Assembly: GCF_014204915.1 (NCBI RefSeq) | Contig: NZ_JACHMH010000001.1 | Coordinates: 4,675,501 to 4,739,500 of the forward strand | Reading direction: 5' to 3' | Length of the DNA stretch: 64,000 bases | Origin: Crossiella cryophila | Lineage (GTDB): Bacteria; Actinomycetota; Actinomycetes; Mycobacteriales; Pseudonocardiaceae | Shown here: piece after piece, positions 9,471-18,236 of the stretch | Layout: each line of letters starts with the position of its first letter | Numbering within the stretch: the first letter of the stretch is position 1 | Notes under the pieces: generated by a model | Seen by the model: the letters and a program-made list of their open reading frames with translations, nothing else | What the model was told of the DNA's origin: nothing | Databases searched by the model: none | Position numbers and translations under genes: made by a program

Positions 9471-10130
9471 ATGAGTCCAACCGCGCAGGAGACGTTGGCC
9501 GGTCTACGCGATGTGCTCGGGCACGCCGACGGGGAGAACCGGCTGGTGCCGCGGATCGCCGCGGGTGAGGCGCCCGTCGCGGTGTTCGCGGCGCTGGCCG
9601 GGGAGCAGTACCGGGTGATCAGCAGTGACTGGCGCAGTCTGCTGCACCTGGCGGCGCGGGCGGAGACGCCGGCGGCCAAGCAGTACTTCGCCACCATGGC
9701 CGCGGGCGAGGGCATCGCGCTGGAGCGGGTTGTCGACTTCGCGGCGGCGGCGGGGCTGGATGAGGACGGGCTGCGGGACTATCAGCCGTTGCCGGGGTGT
9801 CAGGCCTATCCGTCGTACCTGGCTTGGCTGGCGTTGAACGGGGACATCACCTCGGTGATCCTGGCGCTCAACGTCAACTTCGGCGCCTGGGGCGAGTACT
9901 GCGGGACCGTGTCACGAGCGCTGGAGAGCCACTACGGGTTCAGCGAGGCGGGGCGCGGGTTCTTCGACTTCTTCGCCGCGCCGGCGCCGCAGCTCCTGGA
10001 GCTGGCCATGGACGCGGTGCGGGCGGGGCTTGAAGCCGGGGACTCGGTGCATGCCGCGCACGGGTACGGGCGGCTGTTGCAGGCCTATGAGTTGTCCTTC
10101 TGGAACAGCCTGGACGATCACGTCCGGTAG
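9471..10130 (+). CDS. TenA/PqqC-like (heme-oxygenase fold) protein
   Basis: A 219-residue all-helical protein. Its layout fits the TenA/THI-4/PqqC superfamily: EQYRVISSDWRSLLHLAARA early, a central PLPGCQAYPSYLAWLALNGD, and an acidic-aromatic helix AWGEYCGTVSRALESHYGF. Classical TenA hydrolyses aminopyrimidines in thiamine salvage, but the active-site Cys cannot be placed with confidence, and many such proteins in actinobacteria act in unrelated pathways. No thiamine genes are nearby. It overlaps the end of the convergent GGDEF/HD-GYP gene by 13 bases. Confidence 0.7.
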   Translation: MSPTAQETLAGLRDVLGHADGENRLVPRIAAGEAPVAVFAALAGEQYRVISSDWRSLLHLAARAETPAAKQYFATMAAGEGIALERVVDFAAAAGLDEDGLRDYQPLPGCQAYPSYLAWLALNGDITSVILALNVNFGAWGEYCGTVSRALESHYGFSEAGRGFFDFFAAPAPQLLELAMDAVRAGLEAGDSVHAAHGYGRLLQAYELSFWNSLDDHVR

Positions 10131-12235
10131 CTGCGGTCCTGGGCTTCCTCGGTGGCGGGGCGGATCGGGCGCAGCGTGCCCACCGCTCCGCGCCGCTGGA
10201 GCTTGAGGAACGCGGCCACCACGTCCGGGTCGAACTGGGTGCCGCTGCCCAGCCGCAGTTCCTGGATCGCCTGCCGGGCCAGCAAAGCCCGCTGGTACGG
10301 GCGGTCCGAGCACATCGCCGCCCAGGCGTCGCAGACCGCGATGATCCGGGCCTCGATCCGGATGTCGGTGCCGGAGAGGCCCTGGGGGTAGCCGCTGCCG
10401 TCGTAGCGTTCGTGGTGCTGGCGGATGATGTCGGCGATGACCTCGAAGTCGGGCACCATCGCGGCCAGCCGGTAGCCGTGGTCGGGGTGCTGGCGCATCA
10501 GCTCCCACTCGGCCTCGTCCAGCCTGCCCGGTTTGGTCAGCACCTCCGGCGGCACCACGATCTTGCCGATGTCGTGCAGCCGTCCGCCCAGCCCGGCCTG
10601 GTGCGCGGCCTCCGGACCCAGCTTCATCACCTCGGCGACCTCGCGGGCCCACCGGCTGATCGCCCGGCTGTGCTCCTGACCGGCCAGCTTGCCGTCCACC
10701 TCATCGGCCACGTGCCGCAGGTAGTCGACCATGGCCGCGTGATCGGCCATCCGCCCGGCCGGGGGTTCGGGGGCGCGGCCGACCACGATCCGGTCCCGGC
10801 CCTGGGCCTTGGCCGCGTACAGTGCGCGGTCGGCCACCGCGACCAGCTCGCTGGGCTGCTCGCCGTGCAGCGGGAAACAGGCCGTGCCCACCGAGACGGT
10901 GACCGCGATCCAGGTGTCGGCCGAGACGGTGATCGGGCTGCTGGCCACGCAGTGCCGCAGGCGTTCCGCTATCCCTGGCAGCTCGGTGGGGCTGGTGTCG
11001 GGGAACAGCAGCGCGAACTCCTCGCCGCCGTAGCGGGCCACCACGTCCCCGGCCCTGGCGCAGGCGCGCAGCCGGTTGGCGATCTCCACCAGCACGTGGT
11101 CACCCGCCGGGTGCCCGTACCGGTCGTTGATCGACTTGAAGTGGTCGACATCCACGATGAACACGGCCAGGTGCCCGTCCGCGCGTTTCGCCCTGGCGAT
11201 CTCGATCGGCAGGTGCGCCTCGAAGAACCGCCGGGTGTACAGGCCGGTGAGCACGTCGGTGATGGCCAGCCGCCGCTGCGCCGAGACCAGGCCGGCCAGC
11301 CGGGCGATGGTCAGCCCGAACAGCAGCGCGCAGGCCACCGCGATCACCGGCACCCCGGTCATGTCCCCGTGCGCGCTCTGCACCAGCAGCAGCACCGGCG
11401 CGAGCAGCGCGGCCGCGGACAGCACCGCCATCCTGGCCAGGCTCGGCCCGGTGTCGGCGTCCTGGGTGGAGCGTTCGCCGAGCTGGCGCATGGTCGGGTG
11501 CAGGGCCGCGGCGCCCAGGGCCAGGTTGGAGGTCAGCCAGATCGCGTCCAGGTAGTTGCCGGCGGCGTAGCTGCCGTCGAGCTGTTGCAGCACGTAGAGC
11601 GAGTCGGCCGCGAACAACGCCAGCAGGTTGGTGCTCAGCAGGGTGAACGCCGCCGGGCGCCTGCCCCCGCCCATGATCAGCCGGATGGCCACCGCGAGCA
11701 TCGCCAGGTCCATCATCGGGTAGGCCAGCGAGGCCGCCTTGACCAGCAGCGGCGAGTCCAGCCGGGCCCGCGGGCCGATCAGGTACAGCCAGGACATCAT
11801 GCCCGCGCTGACCGAGAGCACGGCCGCGTCCAGCACGCCCGGCATGTCCCGGCCGGGGCTGCGCATCCGGATCAGCAGCAGCAGACCGGCCACCACCAGG
11901 GGGTAGTGCCCGAGGTAGAAGATGTCGGCCACGTTCGGGTAGCTGTGGTCGCGCAGCACGTAGTGCGCCACGTAGAAGCAGATGTCGGCCACCGCGTAGA
12001 CGACCTGGCCCAGCGCGATCAGCGTCCAGGGCCGCAGCGGCCGCGGCCGGTTGCGCCGCACCCCGTACAGGGCGGCCACCGCGGCCGAGGAGGTGATCAG
12101 GCAATACACCACGAACCGGGCGATGCGACCGGTGTCGTCGTTGGGAATCAGGTAGTAGACCCCGACAAAGGCGAGCCCGATGAGCAGGTAGACCAGCCAC
12201 CGGCGATCACCGGCCGGACGACTGCTCACGTCCAT
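10118..12235 (-). CDS. Membrane GGDEF plus HD-GYP cyclic-di-GMP protein
   Basis: The 705-residue protein has about eight or nine hydrophobic segments in the first 320 residues. A GGDEF domain follows with catalytic YGGEEFALLF and, five residues before it, an RxxD inhibitory site (RAGD). The C-terminal HD-GYP domain has HDIGKI for the HD pair and HHERYDGSGYP for the GYP motif. Both synthesis and breakdown of cyclic di-GMP are therefore predicted in a single chain, with all key motifs intact. The N-terminal membrane part probably senses a signal. AGGGGA lies 6 to 11 bases upstream of the ATG. It stands alone. Confidence 0.92.
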   Translation of the reverse strand: MDVSSRPAGDRRWLVYLLIGLAFVGVYYLIPNDDTGRIARFVVYCLITSSAAVAALYGVRRNRPRPLRPWTLIALGQVVYAVADICFYVAHYVLRDHSYPNVADIFYLGHYPLVVAGLLLLIRMRSPGRDMPGVLDAAVLSVSAGMMSWLYLIGPRARLDSPLLVKAASLAYPMMDLAMLAVAIRLIMGGGRRPAAFTLLSTNLLALFAADSLYVLQQLDGSYAAGNYLDAIWLTSNLALGAAALHPTMRQLGERSTQDADTGPSLARMAVLSAAALLAPVLLLVQSAHGDMTGVPVIAVACALLFGLTIARLAGLVSAQRRLAITDVLTGLYTRRFFEAHLPIEIARAKRADGHLAVFIVDVDHFKSINDRYGHPAGDHVLVEIANRLRACARAGDVVARYGGEEFALLFPDTSPTELPGIAERLRHCVASSPITVSADTWIAVTVSVGTACFPLHGEQPSELVAVADRALYAAKAQGRDRIVVGRAPEPPAGRMADHAAMVDYLRHVADEVDGKLAGQEHSRAISRWAREVAEVMKLGPEAAHQAGLGGRLHDIGKIVVPPEVLTKPGRLDEAEWELMRQHPDHGYRLAAMVPDFEVIADIIRQHHERYDGSGYPQGLSGTDIRIEARIIAVCDAWAAMCSDRPYQRALLARQAIQELRLGSGTQFDPDVVAAFLKLQRRGAVGTLRPIRPATEEAQDRSYRT

Positions 12236-12514
12236 GCACGTCCCCTTGCTCGAAACACACCCGCGCGCGCATCATGCCCCACTCACGGCTTGTGTAAAAC
12301 CATTGAACCCCCGGATACCGCCGGACGCACCCGGTCGAAGGTGTGAGATCCGCTCCGCTCGGCCGCGCTCGATCTGCCCGACCTCGTTTCCGCAGGCCCT
12401 GGGCCCGCGTCTGGGCGGAATAGGGAGGGTGGAGGTTGAAAGTAGAACTGATGTCGCTGGGTAAGCCACTAATGGGGGACAACAGTGTGTTACCGGGCTA
12501 TCCGATTGCAGTCA
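12236..12514. other. Intergenic region without a recognised element
   Basis: This 279-bp gap separates the start of the GGDEF gene from the end of the atypical gene to its right. I see no gene, hairpin terminator or repeat. The stretch near 12420-12500 has lower G+C than its surroundings, as does the gene that follows. Confidence 0.4.
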
Positions 12515-13639
12515 CTACTCCCGATCGGCGAGCAGATCCCACGGGTCACCATCCGTGTCGCTTGTTACCAGCACGACCAATCGGCCTGAGATATCCAAGG
12601 CCGTGCCCGGGTTCCCGTCTGTCCGCCGACTGACGCGGTCCACCATCTCGGATTGCTCCCCCGGCGACAAATCCTGGTGGAGGAGACCGAAGGCGAGCCG
12701 TCGATCCGCGCGGCCGAACAGGTCGAGTGGAGCCCATGCGCCGTGGAGGCGTCGTCCTGACACGCGGCGACCCACCGGAGGGGCGGTGGTGAACAGGGTC
12801 TCTTGGACACTGGCCACCTGGCCCTGTGCACGTTCAGCAAGCCATGAGACTGGAGTCCAGTCATCATTGGCGATCCCAACGGGATGATCCTGCCGCCAGG
12901 AATTTTGCTCGACCTGCGACTCGTTGGCCAGCACTCCCACCTTCTGCGACGTGCCGTCTGCGTCCTGTGCGGTGTCGTCAGCCTGGCCGGCTGGCTGACG
13001 TGGCTTGTTGCGAGGAACGAACAGATCCACGGTGATCTCCTGTTCGTTCGCATATGCCCAGCTCATGACGAACGGATGATCCTGGTGGTACTGGGACCAC
13101 CTCAGAAGCTCATCGAGACGTCTCAGATTGGCAGCCAACGCCCTCGACGGCGCCTTCCGGTAACGTCCCCTGGCCTCGCCGGCGAGTCGACGTTTGGGCC
13201 AGCCGAACAGCAGATCTGGCTTGATTCCTGGCTTCCGGTAGGATCTGCCCGGCCCGATCGGCAACGCGTCGAGATGATGCAGGGAGCCCCGGCGATGCCA
13301 ACGGCCGCTGGCCTCCACCGCGGCGGTGAGCATGGCCAGTCCCAGCGACTCCACCACGAAGTGTCGAATGTGATGAGAGCTGGTTCGTGTCACATCCGGA
13401 CGGAGTCGCAGCGGTCCGTCCAGGGGAGTGTCCAAATAGGACAGAAGAATCCGGGCTTCAGGGAAGTAGCTGTCGAACCGGGCTGGGCAGGATGTGGCCA
13501 GTGTGTTGATTCGGACCAGGCGAGCGATGTTGATGTCGATCTTGCGGGTTCGCGGCCTCAGCTCGGCCGAAATTCCTTCTACCCCAACCAGCTTGGGATC
13601 GACGGTCCAGACGAAGTCACGCAAGGTAACCGAGGCCAT
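12515..13639 (-). CDS. Unknown protein with a possible PD-(D/E)XK-like segment, atypical codon use
   Basis: A 374-residue soluble protein, not recognised. It opens MASVTLRDFVWTVDPKLVGV and contains KPDLLFGWPKRRLAGEARGR near residues 140-160. The spacing D-(x)n-E-x-R resembles the core of PD-(D/E)XK nucleases, with the usual Lys replaced by Arg; this is by eye and weak. The C-terminal third is rich in charged and polar residues. Codons such as ATT, GGA, TTG, CGA and CAT are much more frequent than in neighbouring genes, so it may have been acquired recently. It stands alone between the GGDEF gene and the nrd terminator. Confidence 0.6.
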   Translation of the reverse strand: MASVTLRDFVWTVDPKLVGVEGISAELRPRTRKIDINIARLVRINTLATSCPARFDSYFPEARILLSYLDTPLDGPLRLRPDVTRTSSHHIRHFVVESLGLAMLTAAVEASGRWHRRGSLHHLDALPIGPGRSYRKPGIKPDLLFGWPKRRLAGEARGRYRKAPSRALAANLRRLDELLRWSQYHQDHPFVMSWAYANEQEITVDLFVPRNKPRQPAGQADDTAQDADGTSQKVGVLANESQVEQNSWRQDHPVGIANDDWTPVSWLAERAQGQVASVQETLFTTAPPVGRRVSGRRLHGAWAPLDLFGRADRRLAFGLLHQDLSPGEQSEMVDRVSRRTDGNPGTALDISGRLVVLVTSDTDGDPWDLLADRE

Positions 13640-13655
13640 GGCATCAGGTTAGCTG

Positions 13656-13697
13656 CGTGTGGGGTCGCCGCGACCGCAGCCGTGGCGACCCCACACG
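13656..13697 (-). terminator. Hairpin terminator of the nrd operon
   Basis: Perfect 14-bp arms at 13656-13669 and 13684-13697 with a 14-base loop, just downstream of the nrdB stop in the direction of transcription. Confidence 0.75.
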
Positions 13698-13703
13698 ATC
13701 AGG

Positions 13704-14780
13704 TCAGTCCCAGTCGAGCGCGCCACCGGTCTGGTACTCGATGACCCTGGTCTCGAAGAAGTTCTTCTCCTTCTTCAGATCCATCATCTCCGACATCCAC
13801 GGGAACGGGTTGTCCGCCTCCGGGAACACCGGGGTCAGGCCGATCTGGGCGCAGCGCCGGTTGGTGATGAAGTGCATGTACTGCTCGCACAGCTCGGAGT
13901 TGAGGCCGAGCAGGCCGTTGGGCATGGTGTCGCGGCCGTAGGCCACTTCCAGCTCGCAGGCCTCGCGGAGCATGGTGCGGATCTCGGCCTGGAACGCCTC
14001 GGTCCACAGGTGCGGGTTCTCGATCTTGATCTGGTTGATCGCGTCGATGCCGAAGTTCAGGTGGATCGACTCATCGCGCAGGATGTACTGGTACTGCTCG
14101 GCGATGCCGACCATCTTGTTCCGGCGGCCAAGAGACAGGATCTGGGCGAAGCCGGTGTAGAACCACATGCCCTCGAAGACCACGTAGAAGGCGACCAGGT
14201 CCCGCAGGAACGCCTGGTCCTTCTCCGGGGTGCCGGTGCTGAACTCCGGGTCCTCCAGGTTCTGCGTGTACTGCAGCGCCCACGCGGCCTTGTCCGTGAT
14301 GGACGGGACCTCGCGGTACATGTTGAACAGCTCGCCCTCGTCCAGGCCGAGCGATTCGCAGATGTACTGGAAGGTGTGGGTGTGCACGGCCTCCTCGAAG
14401 GCCTGGCGCAGCAGGTACTGGCGGCACTCCGGGTTGGTCAGGTGGCGGTACACCGCGAGCACGATGTTGTTGGCCACCAGGGACTCCGAGGTGGCGAAGA
14501 AGCCCAGGTTGCGCTTGATCGCCCGGCGCTCGTCGTCGGTGAGCCCGGTCGGGGACTTCCACAGGGCGATGTCGGCCTGCATGGAGACCTCGGTGGGCAT
14601 CCAGTGGTTGTTGCAGCCGGCGAGGTACTTGTCCCACGCCCAGTTGTACTTCAGCGGCAGCAGCTGGTTGACGTCGGCGCGACAGTTGATCATCGCCTTG
14701 TCGTCCACGCTGACCCGGCCGCCACTGCGGTCGATCTGGCCGAGGCCGGTGGCGTCCACGGAGGGTTCAAGGGCGGTCAC
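13704..14780 (-). CDS. nrdB: Ribonucleotide reductase small subunit, class Ic-like (Phe at radical Tyr site)
   Basis: The 358-residue R2 protein starts at a GTG overlapping the nrdA stop (GTGA). Metal ligands are visible: Glu99 (ATSESLV), Glu130 and His133 (EEAVHTHTF), a Glu in VFEGMWF and the Glu-His pair of RDESIH. Two positions differ from ordinary class Ia proteins: the ligand equivalent to E. coli Asp84 is Glu99, and the radical Tyr122 equivalent is Phe137. Both changes are the signature of Chlamydia-type class Ic R2 proteins, which use a Mn/Fe cofactor instead of a tyrosyl radical. The codons are clear (GAG at 14484-14486, TTC at 14370-14372 on the reverse strand). With nrdA it makes deoxyribonucleotides. 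The cofactor is inferred. Confidence 0.95.
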   Translation of the reverse strand: MTALEPSVDATGLGQIDRSGGRVSVDDKAMINCRADVNQLLPLKYNWAWDKYLAGCNNHWMPTEVSMQADIALWKSPTGLTDDERRAIKRNLGFFATSESLVANNIVLAVYRHLTNPECRQYLLRQAFEEAVHTHTFQYICESLGLDEGELFNMYREVPSITDKAAWALQYTQNLEDPEFSTGTPEKDQAFLRDLVAFYVVFEGMWFYTGFAQILSLGRRNKMVGIAEQYQYILRDESIHLNFGIDAINQIKIENPHLWTEAFQAEIRTMLREACELEVAYGRDTMPNGLLGLNSELCEQYMHFITNRRCAQIGLTPVFPEADNPFPWMSEMMDLKKEKNFFETRVIEYQTGGALDWD

Positions 14781-17611
14781 TGGCAGGCCTCGCAGTCCGG
14801 GTCGGTGATGGAGCAGGCCAGCGCCTCGGCGGCCTGGGCGGCGGCGGGGGAGACCGCGGCCGGGGCGGGCTCGGGCGCCACCAGCACGGGGGAGACGGCG
14901 TTGAGCTTGCCGTCGGTGCCGCGCAGGGTGGACTTCTCCACGTGCGTGGCGCTCTGCGCGCGCAGGTAGTACGTGGTCTTCAGGCCGCGCAGCCAGGCCA
15001 GCTGGTAGAGCGAGTCCAGCTTCTTGCCGCTGGGCTTGGCCATGTAGAGGTTGAGCGACTGGGCCTGGTCGATCCACTTCTGCCGCCGCGCCGCCGCCTC
15101 GATCAGCCATTCGCTGTCCAGCTCGAACGCGGTGGCGTACAAGGACTTCAGCTCGGCCGGGATGCGCTCGATGGCGCCGAGGCTGCCGTCGAAGTACTTC
15201 AGGTCGCCGATCATGACCTCATCCCACAGCCCGCGCTCCTTCAGCTCGCGCACCAGCTGCGGGTTGACCACGGTGAAGTCGCCGGACATGTTCGACTTCA
15301 CGTACAGGTTGCGGTACAGCGGTTCGATCGACTGGTTGACCCCGGTGATGTTGGCGATGGTCGCGGTCGGCGCGATCGCCATCACGTTGGAGTTGCGCAT
15401 GCCGACCTCGACCACGCGCGCCCGCAGCGTGTCCCAGTCCAAAGTGGACGAACGGTCCACCGCGAGGTCGCCTGCCCGGTTGTCGGCCAGGATCTGCACC
15501 GAGTCGATCGGCAGGATCCCCTTGCTCCACAGCGAACCGGGGAAGGACTCGTACGCGCCGCGCTCGGCGGCCAGCTCGGCCGAGGCCGAGATCGCGTAGT
15601 AGGAGATCTCCTCCATGCTGCGGTCGGCGAACTCCACCGCGCCCGGCGAGGCCATCGGCAGGCGCAGCGCGTAGAGCGCGTCCTGGAAGCCCATCAGGCC
15701 AAGGCCGACCGGACGGTGCCGCATGTTGGACCGGCGCGCCTCGGGGATGGTGTAGAAGTTGACGTCGATCACGTTGTCCAGCATGCGGACCGCGGTGCGC
15801 ACGGTCTTCTCCAGCCGGGCGTGGTCGATGCCGTCGGCGGTGATGTGCTGGGCCAGGTTGACCGAGCCGAGGTTGCACACCGCGACCTCGTCGATCGTGG
15901 TGTTCAGGGTGATCTCGGTGCACAGGTTCGAGGAGTGCACCACACCCGAGTGCTGCTGCGGGGAACGCAGGTTGCACGGGTCCTTGAAGGTGATCCACGG
16001 GTGACCGGTCTCGAACAGCATGGTCAGCATGCGCCGCCACAGGTCCTTGGCCTGCACCCGGCGGAACACCCGGATCTCGCCGCGGTCGGCGGCCGCCTCG
16101 TACTCGGCGTACTTGCGGGAGAACTCCAGGCCGTAGGCGTCGTGCAGGTCCGGGACCTCGTCCGGGGAGAACAGCGTCCACTGGCCGTCGGCGCGCACCC
16201 GGCGCAGGAACTCATCCGGCACCCAGTTCGCGGTGTTCATGTCGTGCGTGCGCCGCCGGTCGTCGCCGGTGTTCTTGCGCAGGTCGAGGAATTCCTCGAC
16301 GTCGATGTGCCAGGTCTCCAGGTAGGCGCAGACCGCGCCCTTGCGCTTGCCGCCCTGGTTGACCGCGACCGCCGTGTCGTTGGCGATCTTGAGGAACGGC
16401 ACCACGCCCTGGGACTTGCCGTTGGTGCCCTTGATGTGCGCGCCGATACCGCGCACCGGGGTCCAGTCGTTGCCCAGCCCGCCGGCGTACTTGGACAGCA
16501 GCGCGTTGTTGCTGATGCCGTGGAAGATCCCCTCCAGGTCATCGCCGACCGTGGTGAGGAAGCAGGAGGACAGCTGCGAGCGGGTGGTGCCCGCGTTGAA
16601 CAGCGTGGGGGTGGAGCACATGAAGTCGAAGCTGGAGATCAGGTCGTAGAACTCGATCGCCCGCGCCTCGCGGTCGTCCTCGCGCAGCGCCAGGCCCATG
16701 GCCACCCGCATGAAGAAGGCCTGCGGCAGCTCGTAGCGGACCTCGTCGCTGTGCAACAGGTACCGGTCGTAGAGGGTCTGCATGCCGAGGAACTGGAACT
16801 GCAGGTCGCGGTCGGCGACCAGGGCCGCGCCCAGGCGCTCCAGGTCGAACTTGGCCAGTTCGGTGTCGAGCTGGTCCAGCTCAACGCCGCGGCGGATGAA
16901 CTCGGCGAAGTAGACCGGGTACTGCTCGGTCATCTGCGCGTGGCTGGCCACCCGCTCCTCGCCCGCGAGGAAGCCGAGGGCCTCACCGCGTGCCTTGTCC
17001 AGCAGCAGCCGGGCGCTGACGTAGGAGTAGTTCGGGTCGTTCTCGACCATGGTGCGCGCGGCCATCACCGGCGCCACGCTCAGCTCGGCCGGGCTGATCC
17101 CGTTGTACAGGTTGCGCATGGTCTCGGCGAGCACGGTCTCCGCGGAGACCGCGGTCAGCCCGGCGCAGGACTCCTGGATCACCAGCGCGAGCCGCGCGGT
17201 GTCCAGCGGGGCCAGCGTGCCGTCGGCCTGACGCACCGAGAACTGCGGCGCGGCCTTGGGCGTGGACTCCGCGCGGGCCTTGGTGTGCTCCTCGCGGTAG
17301 AGCACGTAAGCGCGGGCGACCTTCTGGTGCCCGGCCCGCATGAGGGTCAGTTCGACCTGGTCCTGGATCTGCTCGATGTGCAGCGGCCGGTCCGGACCGG
17401 CGTGCCGCAACAGAGCCTGTTCCACCGACTGGGTCAGCTCGGCGATCTGTTCCCGTACGCGCGGCGAGGCGCCGGCGTCGGTGCCCTCCACGGCCAGCCA
17501 GGCCTTGGTCATCGCGACCGAGATCTTGCCCGACTCGAACGGGGACACCGCGCCGTTGCGGCGGATCACCGTGACCGCGCCCGGCGCGATCTCTGGCGAA
17601 TGCACTGACAC
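14777..17611 (-). CDS. nrdA: Ribonucleotide reductase large subunit with two ATP-cone domains
   Basis: The 944-residue R1 protein begins at GTG with [11 protein letters not shown]. An N-terminal ATP cone ([20 protein letters not shown]) is followed by a second cone-like unit ([20 protein letters not shown]), so allosteric control by ATP/dATP is expected. The catalytic barrel has [11 protein letters not shown] (Asn-x-Cys-x-Glu radical residues) and the tail ends in DCEACQ, a Cys pair for thioredoxin-type reduction. It pairs with the class Ic-like nrdB whose start overlaps its stop. A cobalamin riboswitch and an NrdR-like box precede it, so it should be shut off when coenzyme B12 lets a class II reductase do the work. 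Confidence 0.96.
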   Translation of the reverse strand: MSVHSPEIAPGAVTVIRRNGAVSPFESGKISVAMTKAWLAVEGTDAGASPRVREQIAELTQSVEQALLRHAGPDRPLHIEQIQDQVELTLMRAGHQKVARAYVLYREEHTKARAESTPKAAPQFSVRQADGTLAPLDTARLALVIQESCAGLTAVSAETVLAETMRNLYNGISPAELSVAPVMAARTMVENDPNYSYVSARLLLDKARGEALGFLAGEERVASHAQMTEQYPVYFAEFIRRGVELDQLDTELAKFDLERLGAALVADRDLQFQFLGMQTLYDRYLLHSDEVRYELPQAFFMRVAMGLALREDDREARAIEFYDLISSFDFMCSTPTLFNAGTTRSQLSSCFLTTVGDDLEGIFHGISNNALLSKYAGGLGNDWTPVRGIGAHIKGTNGKSQGVVPFLKIANDTAVAVNQGGKRKGAVCAYLETWHIDVEEFLDLRKNTGDDRRRTHDMNTANWVPDEFLRRVRADGQWTLFSPDEVPDLHDAYGLEFSRKYAEYEAAADRGEIRVFRRVQAKDLWRRMLTMLFETGHPWITFKDPCNLRSPQQHSGVVHSSNLCTEITLNTTIDEVAVCNLGSVNLAQHITADGIDHARLEKTVRTAVRMLDNVIDVNFYTIPEARRSNMRHRPVGLGLMGFQDALYALRLPMASPGAVEFADRSMEEISYYAISASAELAAERGAYESFPGSLWSKGILPIDSVQILADNRAGDLAVDRSSTLDWDTLRARVVEVGMRNSNVMAIAPTATIANITGVNQSIEPLYRNLYVKSNMSGDFTVVNPQLVRELKERGLWDEVMIGDLKYFDGSLGAIERIPAELKSLYATAFELDSEWLIEAAARRQKWIDQAQSLNLYMAKPSGKKLDSLYQLAWLRGLKTTYYLRAQSATHVEKSTLRGTDGKLNAVSPVLVAPEPAPAAVSPAAAQAAEALACSITDPDCEACQ

Positions 17612-17715
17612 GAAAGCTGCTCCAAAATGTGTGCTGGGCGGACGAGGGCAGCGCCGGGCGACCGAGCACCCGGGTGCGGGTTCGGTTGCCGTCGCTGGGG
17701 AAGCTTGGTGAGGCG

Positions 17716-17757
17716 TTAGCTCTGAGGCTCGCTACAGCTCGCAGGCGATGCGGTCAT
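17716..17757 (-). CDS. Possible 13-residue leader ORF in the nrd 5' region
   Basis: Between riboswitch and nrdA a short frame reads MTASPASCSEPQS. A strong Shine-Dalgarno-like run GAGGAGAG lies about 10 bases upstream of its ATG. It may be part of the expression platform or a chance frame; no conservation data are available to decide. Confidence 0.25.
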   Translation of the reverse strand: MTASPASCSEPQS

Positions 17758-17901
17758 ACAGGTCGTCTCTCCTCGCGAGCGTCGGCGCCGATGGGCCGCG
17801 GAGTCAGAGGCAGGCGAGGGCCGACCGGGGCGCTGGTACGCCGCTCAGTCGTCCGCTCGGCCTTCCCACGAGACCGCGAACCGGGCACACCGTCGGTGCG
17901 C

Positions 17902-18119
17902 CCGCTGACGGCAGGTCTTCGGACTCGTGGGCGTGCCGGCCGAGGCCGGTCTCCTACTGGCCGTCGCTTCCCGGACCGTGGCGTCCAGTGCTGTACCGGC
18001 TCGATCGCTCGGCCGGTGACGGCGGTCGTTCCCACTCACCGCTGCGGGGCAGTCCCGGAGTCGCACCGGGTTCCCTGTTGCCTCACCGGGCGTTTGCGTG
18101 CCCGGTGAACCATCAGCGG
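17902..18119 (-). promoter_or_regulatory. Cobalamin (adenosylcobalamin) riboswitch upstream of nrdAB
   Basis: Read on the minus strand the conserved parts occur in order. The outer stem P1 is formed by CCGCTGA (18113-18119) and TCAGCGG (17902-17908). A hairpin with CACCGGGC and GCCCGGTG follows. The core GGGAACCCGGTGCGACTCC lies at 18057-18075 and CTGCCCCGCAGCGGTGAG at 18035-18052. The B12 box GAGTCCGAAGACCTGCC is at 17910-17926. This is the class known to switch off B12-independent ribonucleotide reductase genes in Streptomyces. About 290 bases of possible expression platform separate it from nrdA. Confidence 0.93.
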
Positions 18120-18124
18120 AACGG

Positions 18125-18169
18125 ATACTACATGTAGGGGTCCCCCGCGCAAGCGCGCCCAATATGGCC
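18125..18169 (-). promoter_or_regulatory. nrd promoter with NrdR-like boxes
   Basis: On the minus strand TTGCGC (18147-18152) and TAGTAT (18125-18130) are separated by 16 bases and would start a transcript right at the riboswitch. CTACATGTAG (18128-18137) matches the core of the NrdR box and overlaps the -10. A degenerate second copy, CAATATGGCC, lies 32 bp away at 18160-18169, the usual spacing of NrdR box pairs. NrdR binding is inferred. Confidence 0.55.
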
Positions 18170-18236
18170 GTGTTTTGCGTGTCGTGCAGACATGACACGA
18201 TGGGGGCTGACCGATCACGGTGCGTGGAGGTGTGTA

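Noticed and set aside
10412-12346. 644-codon plus-strand frame opposite the GGDEF/HD-GYP gene
   Set aside because: Shadow; the minus-strand gene has all catalytic motifs.
14942-17608. 888-codon open frame on the plus strand opposite nrdA
   Set aside because: Antisense shadow caused by extreme third-position G/C; no domain, Arg/Gly/Val/Leu-rich, and nrdA is certain.
17629-18137. Plus-strand ORFs of 123-159 codons
   Set aside because: They lie across the cobalamin riboswitch and nrd leader, and have no family features.
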